In this document: positions 25,508 through 35,184 of the stretch, one piece after another
Position numbering within the stretch: position 1 is the first letter of the stretch
Layout of the letters: each line of letters opens with the position of its first letter
Assembly (NCBI RefSeq): GCF_041365695.1
Contig: NZ_JBGFSJ010000005.1
Coordinates: forward strand, 124,001 to 188,000
Length of the DNA: 64,000 nt
Origin: Rhodosalinus sp041365695
Lineage (GTDB): Bacteria; Pseudomonadota; Alphaproteobacteria; Rhodobacterales; Rhodobacteraceae
Direction: 5' to 3'
Notes under the pieces: generated by a model
Databases searched by the model: none
Told to the model about the DNA's origin: nothing
Seen by the model: the letters and a program-made list of their open reading frames with translations, nothing else
Position numbers and translations under genes: made by a program

Positions 25508-26953
25508 TCATGTCGGCATCTCGGCGAGGCCCATCCGGGTGGGCGCCGCCTGCCGGCCGACGGGTTTCACGACGGTCTTCACGAGCGGGCCGATGGCCGC
25601 GAGCGTGACGAAGAGAAGACCGATCTCGAGGTGGTAGACGACGGAATAGCCGGTCGCCGGGTCGGCGAGCGCCTCGCCCAGGCGGCCCGACAGGGCGGCG
25701 TGGTTCACGACATCGCGCAGCCCCCCGCCGAGGGCGATGGACAGCCCCGCCGCCGTGGCCTGCGCCGCGCCCCAGGCGCCGAGCGCGAGGCCGCGCCCCG
25801 CGGCGCCGTCGACGGGCATCGTCATCGCGGCGGTCAGCGTCGCCACCGCGAACATGCCGCCGCCGAAACCGATCAGCGCGGCGCCCGAGAAGAAGAGCGC
25901 GGCGGATCCGAGCGGCGCGGCGAAGATCACGACGGAGAAGGCCGCGATCCCGACCAGCACGCCCAGCGCCGCCATGCGGTAGGGGTTGGAGCCACGGGCG
26001 AGCATCCGCGCCGCGAGCGCGAAGGACAGCAGCGCGCCGCCCGCCCAGGTCGCGGTCAGAAGCGTCGTGGCCGAGACCGACAAGCCGAGGATCTCGCCCC
26101 CGTAAGGCTCCAGAAGCACGTCCTGCATGTTGAAGGCCATGGTGCCGAGGAACACCACGGCGAGAAGCCGGCCCGCGGTGCCGCCCCGGGCGAGATCGGC
26201 CCAGGCGTCGCGGAAGCGGGGCTTGGGCGCCTCGCGCTCGGCGCGGCTCATCGGGCGCACCTTCTCCTGCTTCCAGAGCGCGACGACATTGAACAGGAGC
26301 CCGGCCAGGGCCACGCCCTGCACGACCCGGACCAGCGTGAAGGACCCGAAATCGCGCAGGAGCCAGCCGATCACGATGGCCGAGACCCCCATGCCGAGCA
26401 GGTACATCACGTAAAGAAGCGCCACCACGCGGGGCCGCGTCTCGTCCGTGGCCCGGTCCGCCGCCAGCGCCAGCCCGGCGGTCTGGGTCATGTGCATCCC
26501 GAGCCCGGCCATCAGGAAGGCAAGGGCCGCGAGCACCTCGCCCGCCCAGCCCGGGCCCACCGCCTGCTGCCCGCCCAGAACGAGGATGGCGAAGGGCATC
26601 ACCGCGAGGCCGCCCATCTGCCAGAGCGATCCGAACCACAGATAGGGCACGCGCTTCCAGCCGAGCGCGCTGCGGTGGTTGTCCGAGCGGAAGCCCAGAA
26701 GCGCCCGGAAGGGCGCGATCAGCACCGGCAGCGCGATCATCGAGGCCACCACCAGCGCGGGCACCGAAAGCTCGACGATCATCACGCGGTTCAGCGTCCC
26801 CAGCAGCATGACCATCGCCATGCCCACCGAGACCTGGAAGAGCGACAGGCGCAGAAGCTCGCGCATCGGCAGCCCCTCGCTGGCCGCGTCCGCGAAGGGC
26901 AGGATCTGCGTCGTCAGCCGCGCGAGCGGGGATATCCGGCGCTGCGCGCTCAT
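25508..26953 (-). CDS. lhaA: LH1 assembly factor LhaA (BCD-family MFS transporter)
   Basis: 481-residue, 12-helix member of the PucC/LhaA/Bch2 family, required for LH1 assembly, probably by delivering bacteriochlorophyll. Diagnostic blocks are LNRVMIVELSVPA, FRALLGFRSDNHRSALGWKRVPYLWFG and EPYGGEILGLSV. It starts with ATGA overlap on bchM and precedes puhA, the normal order. A second family member (bch2) is encoded near 39.3 kb. Confidence 0.95.
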   Translation of the reverse strand: MSAQRRISPLARLTTQILPFADAASEGLPMRELLRLSLFQVSVGMAMVMLLGTLNRVMIVELSVPALVVASMIALPVLIAPFRALLGFRSDNHRSALGWKRVPYLWFGSLWQMGGLAVMPFAILVLGGQQAVGPGWAGEVLAALAFLMAGLGMHMTQTAGLALAADRATDETRPRVVALLYVMYLLGMGVSAIVIGWLLRDFGSFTLVRVVQGVALAGLLFNVVALWKQEKVRPMSRAEREAPKPRFRDAWADLARGGTAGRLLAVVFLGTMAFNMQDVLLEPYGGEILGLSVSATTLLTATWAGGALLSFALAARMLARGSNPYRMAALGVLVGIAAFSVVIFAAPLGSAALFFSGAALIGFGGGMFAVATLTAAMTMPVDGAAGRGLALGAWGAAQATAAGLSIALGGGLRDVVNHAALSGRLGEALADPATGYSVVYHLEIGLLFVTLAAIGPLVKTVVKPVGRQAAPTRMGLAEMPT

Positions 26954-27630
26954 GCCGAGACCTCGAGCGCCTCGGAAATGTAGAAGCCGCGGGCCACGCG
27001 GCCCAGAATGCGCAGCCGGCCCGGCGTGCCCGCGCCGCGCAGCGCGCCGGCGATCCGGGCGGGCGCGTGCGGCACCATGGTGGGCGAGCGGTCGGACCGC
27101 GGGAAAAGCTGGCCCGCCCGCCACATCATCATCAGAAGCGCGGTGCGCGGCGCGACGGTGAAGACGACCTTCCCGTCCGCCCGCCGCGCCAGCCCGTCGA
27201 GGGCCCGCGCGATGTCGTCGAGGCGGTAGTAGATCAGGCTGTCCATCGCCATGGCATGATCGAACCGGCCCAGCGCCGCGTCCAGCATGTCGCCGGAAAG
27301 GAAGGTCACGCGCCGCGCGAGCGCGGGATCGAGCCGCGCCTGCGCGATCCGCACGAGCGAGGGCGAGATGTCCACCGCGACCACCTCGGCCCCGCGGCGG
27401 GCAAGCTCGGCGGTCATCTGCCCGGCCCCGCAACCGGCGTCGAGCACCCGCGCGCCCGCAAGATCCGCCGGCAGCGCGGAGAGCATCAGCGCGCGCATCT
27501 CGTCACGCCCCCGGCGCACCGTCTCGCGGATCCGCGAGACCGGCGCATCCGAGGTCAGCCGCTCCCAGGTCCGGGTCGCGGTCTTGTCGAAATAGGTCTC
27601 GACGCGGGAAAGGGTGCTCTCGTAGCTCAT
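26950..27630 (-). CDS. bchM: Mg-protoporphyrin IX O-methyltransferase BchM
   Basis: SAM-dependent methyltransferase making Mg-protoporphyrin monomethyl ester, the AcsF substrate. SAM motif I is VLDAGCGAGQMT (about 62-73), then VVAVDISPSLVRIAQAR, DHAMAMDSLIYY and FTVAPRT. 226 residues. The first codon shares a base with the bchL stop (TGATG), and the end overlaps lhaA. Confidence 0.96.
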   Translation of the reverse strand: MSYESTLSRVETYFDKTATRTWERLTSDAPVSRIRETVRRGRDEMRALMLSALPADLAGARVLDAGCGAGQMTAELARRGAEVVAVDISPSLVRIAQARLDPALARRVTFLSGDMLDAALGRFDHAMAMDSLIYYRLDDIARALDGLARRADGKVVFTVAPRTALLMMMWRAGQLFPRSDRSPTMVPHAPARIAGALRGAGTPGRLRILGRVARGFYISEALEVSA

Positions 27631-28598
27631 CAATCGAAGCCCAGCAGCTCGAAGATGTCGCGGTCCTCCATCGGCGCGGGCGCGAACGGCTCGGTGCCGT
27701 TCCAGAGCGTCTCCGCCAGGCGCACGTATTCCTTGCGCGCCAGGACGATGTCCTCCTCGTCGGGCATCTCGAAGAGCGTCTTCTTCTTGAGCCGCGAGCG
27801 CCGGATCGCGTCGAAGTCCGGCATGTGCGCGATGCGCTTGAAACCGACTTCCTCGCAGTAGCGGTCGACCTCGTTGGTGTCGCGCGACCGGTTCGCCACG
27901 CACCCCGCGAGCCGCACCTTGTAGTTGTTCGACTTCGCCTGCACCGCTGCGATGATCCGGTTCATCGCGTAGATCGAGTCGAAGTCGTTCGCGGTCACGA
28001 TCACCGCCCGGTCGGCGTGCTGGAGCGGCGCGGCGAAGCCGCCGCAGACCACGTCGCCCAGCACGTCGAAGATCACCACGTCGGTGTTCTCGAGCATGTG
28101 GTGCTGCTTCAGCAGCTTCACCGTCTGCCCCACGACGTAACCGCCGCAGCCGGTGCCGGCGGGCGGACCGCCTGCCTCGACGCATTGCACCCCGTTGAAC
28201 CCCTCGGTCATGAAGTCCTCCGGACGCAGCTCCTCGGCGTGGAAATCGACCTCCTTGAGGATGTCGATCACCGTGGGCTGCAGGTGCCCGGTCAGCGTGA
28301 AGGTCGAATCGTGCTTGGGGTCGCAGCCGATCTGCAGCACCCGCTTGCCCAGGGTGGAAAACGCCACGCTGAGGTTCGAGGACGTGGTTGACTTGCCGAT
28401 CCCGCCCTTGCCGTAGACGGAAAAGACCTTCGCCCCCTCGATCTTCATCGCCGGGTCCTGGTGCACCTGCAGCGATCCCTCGCCGTCCTCGCCCGTCCTG
28501 ATCGTCGGCGGCGCGCCGAGACCGCGTTTCTTCAGCCCCTCCTGCTCGCGGGCGTTGGCTCTCGCGGCCGGGGGCAGCTTGCTGTCGAGCGGGCTCAT
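27630..28598 (-). CDS. bchL: Light-independent protochlorophyllide reductase ATPase BchL
   Basis: NifH-like iron protein that passes electrons to BchNB to reduce protochlorophyllide in the dark. P-loop VYGKGGIGKSTTSSN (about 61-75). The two cluster cysteines are in PAGTGCGGY and GDVVCGGF. QIGCDPKHDSTF is also present. 322 residues, slightly longer than many because of an N-terminal extension. AGGAGACG precedes the ATG. Confidence 0.97.
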   Translation of the reverse strand: MSPLDSKLPPAARANAREQEGLKKRGLGAPPTIRTGEDGEGSLQVHQDPAMKIEGAKVFSVYGKGGIGKSTTSSNLSVAFSTLGKRVLQIGCDPKHDSTFTLTGHLQPTVIDILKEVDFHAEELRPEDFMTEGFNGVQCVEAGGPPAGTGCGGYVVGQTVKLLKQHHMLENTDVVIFDVLGDVVCGGFAAPLQHADRAVIVTANDFDSIYAMNRIIAAVQAKSNNYKVRLAGCVANRSRDTNEVDRYCEEVGFKRIAHMPDFDAIRRSRLKKKTLFEMPDEEDIVLARKEYVRLAETLWNGTEPFAPAPMEDRDIFELLGFD

Positions 28599-28654
28599 GG
28601 GCGTCTCCTTTTCTCGTCCGTGACGGCGCGTCCCTGTCCCGCGCCGCGCCGATA

Positions 28655-28713
28655 CTTCTTCTTGGCGGAAATACTCCGGGGGTGAGGCCGAAGGCCGAGG
28701 GGGCAGCGCCCCC
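28655..28713 (-). repeat. Palindromic repeat element, copy 1 (between bchL and bchH)
   Basis: Read on the plus strand it starts CTTCTTCTTGG, then GAAATACTCCGGGGG, a small GGCC-gaa-GGCC hairpin and a second hairpin GGGGGC-agc-GCCCCC. The same blocks recur at 32494-32558 inside bchB. It fills most of the 145-base gap between bchH and bchL. Elements with this block order look like rhodobacterial REP-type repeats; an effect on mRNA processing between bchH and bchL is possible. Confidence 0.75.
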
Positions 28714-28743
28714 TGGCAACCGTGCCGTATGCGCAGGCCCCGC

Positions 28744-31700
28744 TCATTCCGCCGCGATCCCTTCCATCCGGTCCTCCAGCGCGTCGGCCGCGTCCTGCAG
28801 CGCCGCGAGCGTCGCCGCGTCGGGCTGCCAGTAGGCGCGGTCCGAGGCCTCGAGCAGCCGGTTCGCCATCCGGCTCGACGCCTGCGGGTTCAGATCCGCC
28901 AGCCGCTGCCGCATCTCCGCATCCAGCACGAACGTCTCCGAGATCCGCTGGTAGACCCAGGGCTCCACGGCCCCGGTCGTGGCCGACCAGCCCAGCGTGT
29001 TGGTCACCTGCGCCTCGATCTGGCGCACGCCCTCGGCGCCGTGGCTCAGGAGCGCCTCGTAGAATTTCGGGTTGAGCGAGCGCGAGCGCGTCTCGAGCGA
29101 TACCTGGTCGGCCAGCGTGCGGACCTTGCCGGTCCCGCGCGTGGTGTCGGAAATGTAGACCTTGGCCTCCTGCCCGCCGCGCGCGCGCTTCACCGCCCGG
29201 CTGATGCCGCCCAGCGTGTCGAAGTAATGATCGACCGTGGTCACCCCCAGCTCGACGGATTCGAGGTTCTGATAGGCAAGCTCCACGTCCCTCAGCGCCT
29301 CCCCCAGAAGCTCGCCCTGCGGCGCGGCCTTGCCGTCGCGGCCATAGGCGAAGCTCTTGCGGGCCTGGTAGGCGTCGGCCAGCTCGTCCTCGTCGCCGAA
29401 GGCGGAGCTGTCCACGAGTTGGTTCACGTTCGAGCCGTAGGCGCCCTCGGCGTTGGAGAAGACGCGCAGGCTGGCGGTCTCCATGTCGCAGCCGATCTTC
29501 TCGGCATAGGCCAGCGCATTGGCGCGCACGAAGTTCATCTCGGCGGGTTCGTCGGCGGTGGCGGCCTTCCAGGCGGCCTCCGCCAGCATCCGGGTCTGCA
29601 GGGGCAGCAGGTCGCGGAAGATGCCCGAAAGCGTCATGATCACGTCGATGCGCGGGCGGCCCAGCTCTTCCAGCGGGATGAGATCGGCGCCCGCGAGCCG
29701 CCCGAAACTGTCGAAGCGGGGCCGCGCCCCGAGGAGCGCCAGCGCCTGGGCGAGCGGCCCGCCGTCGGACTTGATGTTGTCGGACCCCCACAGCACGACC
29801 GCGATGCTCCGGGGCACCTCCTCGTGGGTCGCAAGCAGGACCTCGGCCTGCCTGGCCCCCTCCCGGCAGGCGAATTCGGTCGGCATCCGGAAGGGATCGA
29901 AGGCGTGGATGTTCCGCCCCGTCGGCAGCACGTCGGTGGAGCGGATCAGGTCGCCGCCGGGCACCGGCGCGGTGTAGCGCGCCTCGAGCGCGTTGAGGAT
30001 CGCGGGGATCTCGTGGTCGCCGCCGATAAGCTCGGCCACCCGCGCCCGGGTCTCCTCGTCCAGGTCCTCGATGAGCGCGAGGTAGTCGGCCTTCTGCGCC
30101 TCGGTCATCGGCCGGCCGAGCACATGCAGCCCCTCGGGAATGAGCGCGTCCTCGGTCTCCAGCAGCTTCAGCCACAGCGCCTCGGCCGGCTGGCCGCCCA
30201 TGTCCACCGCCTCCGCCTGCTCGGCGATCAGCGTCTCGAGTTCGCCGCGCGAGGGGTCGTCCCCGGCCATCGCGCGCCAGCGCGTTAACGAGTCCTTGAG
30301 TTCGGACAGCCCCTTGTAGAGGCCCGACGCGGCCAGCGCCGGGGTCAGGTGCGTGATCGTCACCGCGCCGGACCGGCGCTTGGCGAGGCTCGCCTCCGAC
30401 GGGTTGTTCGAGGCGTAGAGGTAGATGTTCGGCATCTCGCCGATCAGGCGGTCGGGCCAGTCCATCGCGCCCATTCCCGCCTGCTTGCCCGGCATGAACT
30501 CCAGCGCGCCGTGCATCCCGAAATGCAGGATGGCGTCGGCCTCGTAGGTATTGCGCAACCAGAGGTAGAAGGTGACGAAGGCGTGCGTCGGCGCAAAGCC
30601 CTTCTCGAAGAGCAGGCGCATCGGATCGCCCTCGTAGCCGAAGGCGGGCTGGATGCCCACGAAGACGTTGCCGAACTGGTGGCCCAGCACGAAGACGCCG
30701 CGCCCGTCCGACTGGATCTTGCCCGGCGCCGGGCCCCACACGGCCTCGATCGCCTTCAGCGGCGGGGTGTTGCGGACGATCTCGTCGGCGCTGACATAGG
30801 CCGCGACATTCGCCTCCTGCCCGTATTGCCGGGCGTTGCCCTCCAGCACCGCCGCGCGCAGCGCCTCGACGCTTTCGGGCGGATCGAGGTCGTAGCCGGC
30901 CGAGGCCATGCGGTGCAGCGTGTTGTAGAGGCTCTCCCAGACGGCGAGGTAGGCGGCAGTGCCCACGGCGCCGGCGTTCGGCGGGAAGCCGAAGAGAACG
31001 ACGCCCACCTTCTTCTCGGCGTTCTGCTTGCGCCGCAGGCGGATCTGGCGCTCCACGCGCTCGGCGAGGCTGTCGATCCGCTCGTGGCAGGGCGCCATGT
31101 CGCGGCTCTCCTGCTCGACGTGGCAGGCGTAGCGGCAGCCCTGGCAGGGCTCGGTCCCGTGCCGGCCCGCGAAGACGCAGGGGTTCGTCGCACCGTCCAG
31201 TTCGGGCAGCGCGATCAGCATGGTCGTCTCGATCGGCCCGAGGCCCTGCGCGGAGGAGGCCCATTGCGCCAGCGTCTGGAATTCCAGCGGATGCGCGGCG
31301 AGATAGGGCACGTCGAGCGCCTTCAGAACGCCCACCGCCGCCTCGCTGTCGTTGTAGGCGGGCCCGCCCACGAGGCTGAAGCCCGTGAGCGAAAGCAGCG
31401 TGTCGATCGTGGCGCCGGCCTCGTCGCGGAAGAACTTCTCGATCGCGGGCCGCCCGTCGAGCCCCCCGGCGAAGGCCGGCAGAACGCGCAGCCCCTTCGC
31501 TTCCAGCGCCCGGATCACCGCGTCGTAATGCGCGGTGTCGCCCGAAAGGACGTAGCTGCGCATCATCAGAAGACCGACGGTGCCGCGCGCGCCCTGCGGC
31601 GCGGGCATCTCTGCGGGATCCTCGGTGATGCGGCCGGGAAGATCGGGGTGATAAAGCCCCGTGTCGGGATACTCCACCGGGGCCGGGGCCTCGCCGCCGC

Positions 31701-32316
31701 GCCACGCCTCGTGGCGGCAGTAGCGCGAGATCAGGAAGCGCATCAGCGACTCGATGTTGTCGTCCGACCCGCCGAGCCAGTACTGCATCACCAGGAACCA
31801 GGCGCGCAGGTCCTGCGCCTTGCCCGGGATGAAGCGCAGGATCTTCGGCAGGCGTCGCAGCATCCGCATCTTGCTCTCGCCCGAATCCGACGAGGGTTTG
31901 GACGAACCGCGCAGCCGCTTGATCAGCTTGCGCACGCCGCTGTCTGGCGCGGCCATGTCGAGTGTGCCCATCCGCGTCAGCTTGACGATCTGCGCGTCGG
32001 CGATCACGCCCGCCATCGCGTCGCAGTGATCCCGCCGGGCCTGAAGATGCGGCAGGATCGGCTTCACGTGCTCCTCGAGGAACAGCAGGTTGGCGATCAC
32101 GATGTCCGCGCTTTCGACCGCCTCGACCGCGCGCTCGAAAGCGCCGGGCGTCTCGCCCCACTCGGCCGCCGCGTGGAGGGACACCGACAGCCCCGGAAAC
32201 TCGTGCGACAGCCGCTCGGCGACCCGGTCGCAGGCGCTCGCCGCGTGGGAATCGAGCGTGATGATCGTCACGCGGTAGCCGGGCATCCGGCCCTTGATCA
32301 TCCCGTCATCGCGCAT
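28744..32316 (-). CDS. bchH: Magnesium chelatase subunit H
   Basis: 1190-residue porphyrin-binding subunit of Mg chelatase (with BchI and BchD, not in this window); inserts Mg2+ into protoporphyrin IX. CobN/BchH family throughout: the N-terminal YRVTIITLDSHAA, GACDEPLR-like DGATNPCVFAG region, LHFGMHGALEFMPGKQAG and the SDTTRGTGKVRTLADQVSLE region. Length is standard. The ATG at 32316 overlaps bchB by 11 bases; an in-frame ATG five codons later is possible. Confidence 0.97.
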   Translation of the reverse strand: MRDDGMIKGRMPGYRVTIITLDSHAASACDRVAERLSHEFPGLSVSLHAAAEWGETPGAFERAVEAVESADIVIANLLFLEEHVKPILPHLQARRDHCDAMAGVIADAQIVKLTRMGTLDMAAPDSGVRKLIKRLRGSSKPSSDSGESKMRMLRRLPKILRFIPGKAQDLRAWFLVMQYWLGGSDDNIESLMRFLISRYCRHEAWRGGEAPAPVEYPDTGLYHPDLPGRITEDPAEMPAPQGARGTVGLLMMRSYVLSGDTAHYDAVIRALEAKGLRVLPAFAGGLDGRPAIEKFFRDEAGATIDTLLSLTGFSLVGGPAYNDSEAAVGVLKALDVPYLAAHPLEFQTLAQWASSAQGLGPIETTMLIALPELDGATNPCVFAGRHGTEPCQGCRYACHVEQESRDMAPCHERIDSLAERVERQIRLRRKQNAEKKVGVVLFGFPPNAGAVGTAAYLAVWESLYNTLHRMASAGYDLDPPESVEALRAAVLEGNARQYGQEANVAAYVSADEIVRNTPPLKAIEAVWGPAPGKIQSDGRGVFVLGHQFGNVFVGIQPAFGYEGDPMRLLFEKGFAPTHAFVTFYLWLRNTYEADAILHFGMHGALEFMPGKQAGMGAMDWPDRLIGEMPNIYLYASNNPSEASLAKRRSGAVTITHLTPALAASGLYKGLSELKDSLTRWRAMAGDDPSRGELETLIAEQAEAVDMGGQPAEALWLKLLETEDALIPEGLHVLGRPMTEAQKADYLALIEDLDEETRARVAELIGGDHEIPAILNALEARYTAPVPGGDLIRSTDVLPTGRNIHAFDPFRMPTEFACREGARQAEVLLATHEEVPRSIAVVLWGSDNIKSDGGPLAQALALLGARPRFDSFGRLAGADLIPLEELGRPRIDVIMTLSGIFRDLLPLQTRMLAEAAWKAATADEPAEMNFVRANALAYAEKIGCDMETASLRVFSNAEGAYGSNVNQLVDSSAFGDEDELADAYQARKSFAYGRDGKAAPQGELLGEALRDVELAYQNLESVELGVTTVDHYFDTLGGISRAVKRARGGQEAKVYISDTTRGTGKVRTLADQVSLETRSRSLNPKFYEALLSHGAEGVRQIEAQVTNTLGWSATTGAVEPWVYQRISETFVLDAEMRQRLADLNPQASSRMANRLLEASDRAYWQPDAATLAALQDAADALEDRMEGIAAE

Positions 32317-33901
32317 AGTGAGCCTTCGCCTCGTAGAGGGTGTCGACGTCGATCTCGGCCACCCCGCGCTCGCGCGCGAAGGCCTCGGTGTTGCGCTTGG
32401 CCTTGCCGCGCACGAAGAAGGGGATCTTCTTGAGCTCCTTTTCCGCCGCGGGCCGCCAGACGATCTCGATGCCGCCCGACGTCGCGCCCGGCCCTTCTTC
32501 TTGGACAGAAATACTCCGGGGGGCGTCCGGCGCAGCCGGACGGGGGGCAGCGCCCCCCTCTTGCACCGTCGCCGCCGGGTGCCGTGCCGGGGAATGCGCC
32601 GCGTGATGCGACGGCCCCGCCTCGTCGTGGAACTCGAAATCCTCGCGGAACATGTGCAGCAGGTGCTCCTCGAGGCCCATGACCAGCGGGTGCACCCAGG
32701 TGTCGAAGATCACGTTCGCGCCCTCGAAGCCCATCTGGGGCGAATAGCGGGCGGGGAAGTCCTGAACATGCACGGGCGCCGAGATCACGGCGCAGGGAAT
32801 GCCGAGGCGCTTGCCGATATGGCGCTCCATCTGCGTGCCGAGAATCATCTCGGGGGCGGCGGCCTCGATGGCGGCCTCGACCTCGAGATAGTCGTCGGTG
32901 ACCGTGGCCTCGACGCCGTACTCCTTGGCCACGCGGCGGATGTTGCGGGCCTGCTCGCGGTTGTAGCAGCCCAGGCCCACCACCTCGAAGCCCATCTCGT
33001 CCCGTGCGATGCGCGCCGCCGCGGCGACATGGGTGCCGTCGCCGAAAAGGAAGACGCGCTTGCCGGTAAGGTAGGTCGAATCGACGCTCGCCGAGTACCA
33101 GGGCAGGCGCAGGCGGTTTTCGTCCGCCTGCACGGGCAGGCCGGTGATGTCGCTCACCTCCTGCAGGAAATCGCGCGTCGCGCCCACGCCGATCGGCACC
33201 GTCTTCGTGAAGGGCAGGCCGAGTTCGCGCTCCATCCAGCGCGCGGCGCTTTCGGCGGTCTCGGGATACATCAGCACGTTGAAATGCGCCGCGCCCAGCC
33301 GCGTGAGGTCCTCGGGCGTGGCGCCCATGGGGCCGACGACGTTCACGCCGATGCCCATCTCCTCCAGATGCCGCGTCACCTCGACGATGTCGTCGCGGTG
33401 GCGGAAGCCGAGCGCCGTGGGCCCGATCAGGTTGGCGGTGATCTCTTCGGTCTTCTCCACCGGGCGCGCGAGCGCCTTCACCAGCTGGAAGAAGGTCTCG
33501 TCACAGCCGAAGTTTTCCTTGCGCTGGTAGCTTGGCAACTCCAGCGGCACGATCGGCACCGGCATGCCCATCGTCTCGGCCATGCCGCCGGGGTCGTCCT
33601 GGATGAGCTCCGCGGTGCAGGAGGCGCCGACGATCATCGCCTGCGGCCGGAAACGGTCGTAGGCGTCCTGGCAGGCGGTCTTGAAGAGGTCCGCGGTGTC
33701 GCTGCCCAGGTCGCGCGCCTGGAAGGTGGTGTAGGTGACCGGCGGGCGGTGATCGCGCCGCTCGATCATGGTGAACAGCAGATCGGCATAGGTGTCGCCC
33801 TGCGGCGCGTGCAGCACGTAGTGCAGCCGGCTCATGCCCGTCGCGACGCGCATCGCGCCGACATGGGGCGGGCCTTCGTAGGTCCAGACCGAGAGCTTCA
33901 T
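32306..33901 (-). CDS. bchB: Light-independent protochlorophyllide reductase subunit B
   Basis: Catalytic subunit (with BchN) of the dark-operative reductase. It opens MKLSVWTYEGPPHVGAMRVA, with an aspartate-ligand region in the N-terminal domain, VGASCTAELIQDDPGG (cluster cysteine) and LPSYQRKENFGCDETF. A C-terminal PCP_red-type domain carries EKELKKIPFFVRGKAKRNTE. The linker between core and C-terminal domain (about residues 440-475) is encoded by a palindromic repeat that also occurs outside genes. 531 residues. ATG overlaps the bchN stop. Confidence 0.96.
   Translation of the reverse strand: MKLSVWTYEGPPHVGAMRVATGMSRLHYVLHAPQGDTYADLLFTMIERRDHRPPVTYTTFQARDLGSDTADLFKTACQDAYDRFRPQAMIVGASCTAELIQDDPGGMAETMGMPVPIVPLELPSYQRKENFGCDETFFQLVKALARPVEKTEEITANLIGPTALGFRHRDDIVEVTRHLEEMGIGVNVVGPMGATPEDLTRLGAAHFNVLMYPETAESAARWMERELGLPFTKTVPIGVGATRDFLQEVSDITGLPVQADENRLRLPWYSASVDSTYLTGKRVFLFGDGTHVAAAARIARDEMGFEVVGLGCYNREQARNIRRVAKEYGVEATVTDDYLEVEAAIEAAAPEMILGTQMERHIGKRLGIPCAVISAPVHVQDFPARYSPQMGFEGANVIFDTWVHPLVMGLEEHLLHMFREDFEFHDEAGPSHHAAHSPARHPAATVQEGGAAPRPAAPDAPRSISVQEEGPGATSGGIEIVWRPAAEKELKKIPFFVRGKAKRNTEAFARERGVAEIDVDTLYEAKAHYAR
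32494..32558 (-). repeat. Palindromic repeat element, copy 2 (in frame within bchB)
   Basis: Plus-strand reading: CTTCTTCTTGG, GAAATACTCCGGGG, then the perfect hairpin GTCCGGC-gca-GCCGGAC and a second hairpin GGGGGGC-agc-GCCCCCC. It is nearly the same as copy 1 in both flanks, while the first hairpin has a different sequence with conserved symmetry. It is translated in the bchB frame as a Pro/Ala/Gly-rich linker. Confidence 0.8.
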
Positions 33902-35184
33902 TCCACGGCCTCCAGCTTCAGCAGGTCGTGCCGGCGGATCGGGCGCGAGAAGAGCCCGGCCAGATCGCCCGCCTGTTCGTAGAAATGCACCGGCGTGAAG
34001 ACGAGCTCGATCGCCCACTTCGTCGTGAGCCCTTCCGCCTCCAGCGGATTGGCGAGGCCCAGGCCGCAGACCGTGAGGTCGGGGCGCGCGGCGCGCACGC
34101 GGTCGAGCTGCAGGTCCACATCCTGCCCCTCCGAGAGCACCGGACCCTCGGCGAGCAGGTCGAGGTCGGCCCCGACCACCTGCTTGTTGATGTAGGGCGC
34201 GCCCACCTCTACCGCGTCCATCCCGCATTCGCGCGTCAGGAAGCGCGCGAGCGGGATCTCGAGCTGGCTGTCGGGGAAGAAGAAGACGGAGCGCCCGTTC
34301 AGGACCTCGGCCGCCTGGGCGACGGCCTTGCGCGCGCGGGCGCGCGGCGCGGCCGTGACCTCCTCGAAGCGCTCATCCGACACGCCGAACTCGGCCGCGA
34401 TGGCGCGCAGCCACGCGGTCGTGCCCTCTTCGCCGAAGGGGAAGGGCGCGGGCAGGTGTCGCGCGCCGCGGCGTTCGAGGCATTGCAGCGTGTCGCCCAG
34501 GAAGGGTTGCGTCAGCGCAACGACGGTGTTCGGCCCGACCGCCACCTGGTCGCTCGCCCGCGCGGCGGGCAGCACGGTGACCGGCCCGACGCCGAGCTTG
34601 TCCAGCAGGTCGCGCGCCTGGTCCTCGACCACGTCGGGCAGCGCCCCCACCAGCATGAGCTGGCGCGCATCGGTTTCAGGCAGCACGGGCACCATCGAGG
34701 CGAGGCAGGCGTCCTCTCCCTCGGTGAAGGTCGTCTCGATCCCCGAGCCGGAGTAGTTCAGCACCCGCACCCGCGGGGCATGGCGCTGCGTGAGCCGTTC
34801 GGCCGCGCGCGCGAGGTCGAGCTTGATGACCTCCGACGGGCAGGAGCCCACGAGGAAAAGCTGGCGGATGTCGGGCCGGCGCGACAGCAGGCGCTCCACC
34901 TCGCGCTCGAGCTCCGCGTGCGCGTCCGCGAGACCCGCGAGATCCTGCTCCTCGAGGATCGCGGTACCGAAACGCGGCTCTGCGAAGATCATCACGCCCG
35001 CGGCGGACTGCAGAAGATGCGCGCAGGTGCGCGAGCCGACCACGAGGAAGAAGGCGTCCTGCATCTTGCGGTGCAGCCAGATGATTCCCGTCAGACCGCA
35101 GAACACCTCGCGCTGGCCGCGCTCCTTGAGAATCGGCGCGGTCCGGCATCCGGCGGCGGGCGGCGGGGCGAAATTACGGGTCAT
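33898..35184 (-). CDS. bchN: Light-independent protochlorophyllide reductase subunit N
   Basis: NifD-like subunit pairing with BchB. The three cluster cysteines are in REVFCGLTGI, GSRTCAHLLQ and LVGSCPSEVIK. 428 residues, normal. It starts in ATGA overlap with bchF and ends in overlap with bchB. Presence of bchNBL means protochlorophyllide reduction is oxygen-sensitive and light-independent. Confidence 0.97.
   Translation of the reverse strand: MTRNFAPPPAAGCRTAPILKERGQREVFCGLTGIIWLHRKMQDAFFLVVGSRTCAHLLQSAAGVMIFAEPRFGTAILEEQDLAGLADAHAELEREVERLLSRRPDIRQLFLVGSCPSEVIKLDLARAAERLTQRHAPRVRVLNYSGSGIETTFTEGEDACLASMVPVLPETDARQLMLVGALPDVVEDQARDLLDKLGVGPVTVLPAARASDQVAVGPNTVVALTQPFLGDTLQCLERRGARHLPAPFPFGEEGTTAWLRAIAAEFGVSDERFEEVTAAPRARARKAVAQAAEVLNGRSVFFFPDSQLEIPLARFLTRECGMDAVEVGAPYINKQVVGADLDLLAEGPVLSEGQDVDLQLDRVRAARPDLTVCGLGLANPLEAEGLTTKWAIELVFTPVHFYEQAGDLAGLFSRPIRRHDLLKLEAVE

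Noticed and set aside
28595..32161. 1188-codon minus-strand frame overlapping bchH
   Set aside because: It is the other reading frame of bchH; BchH itself is complete and conserved.
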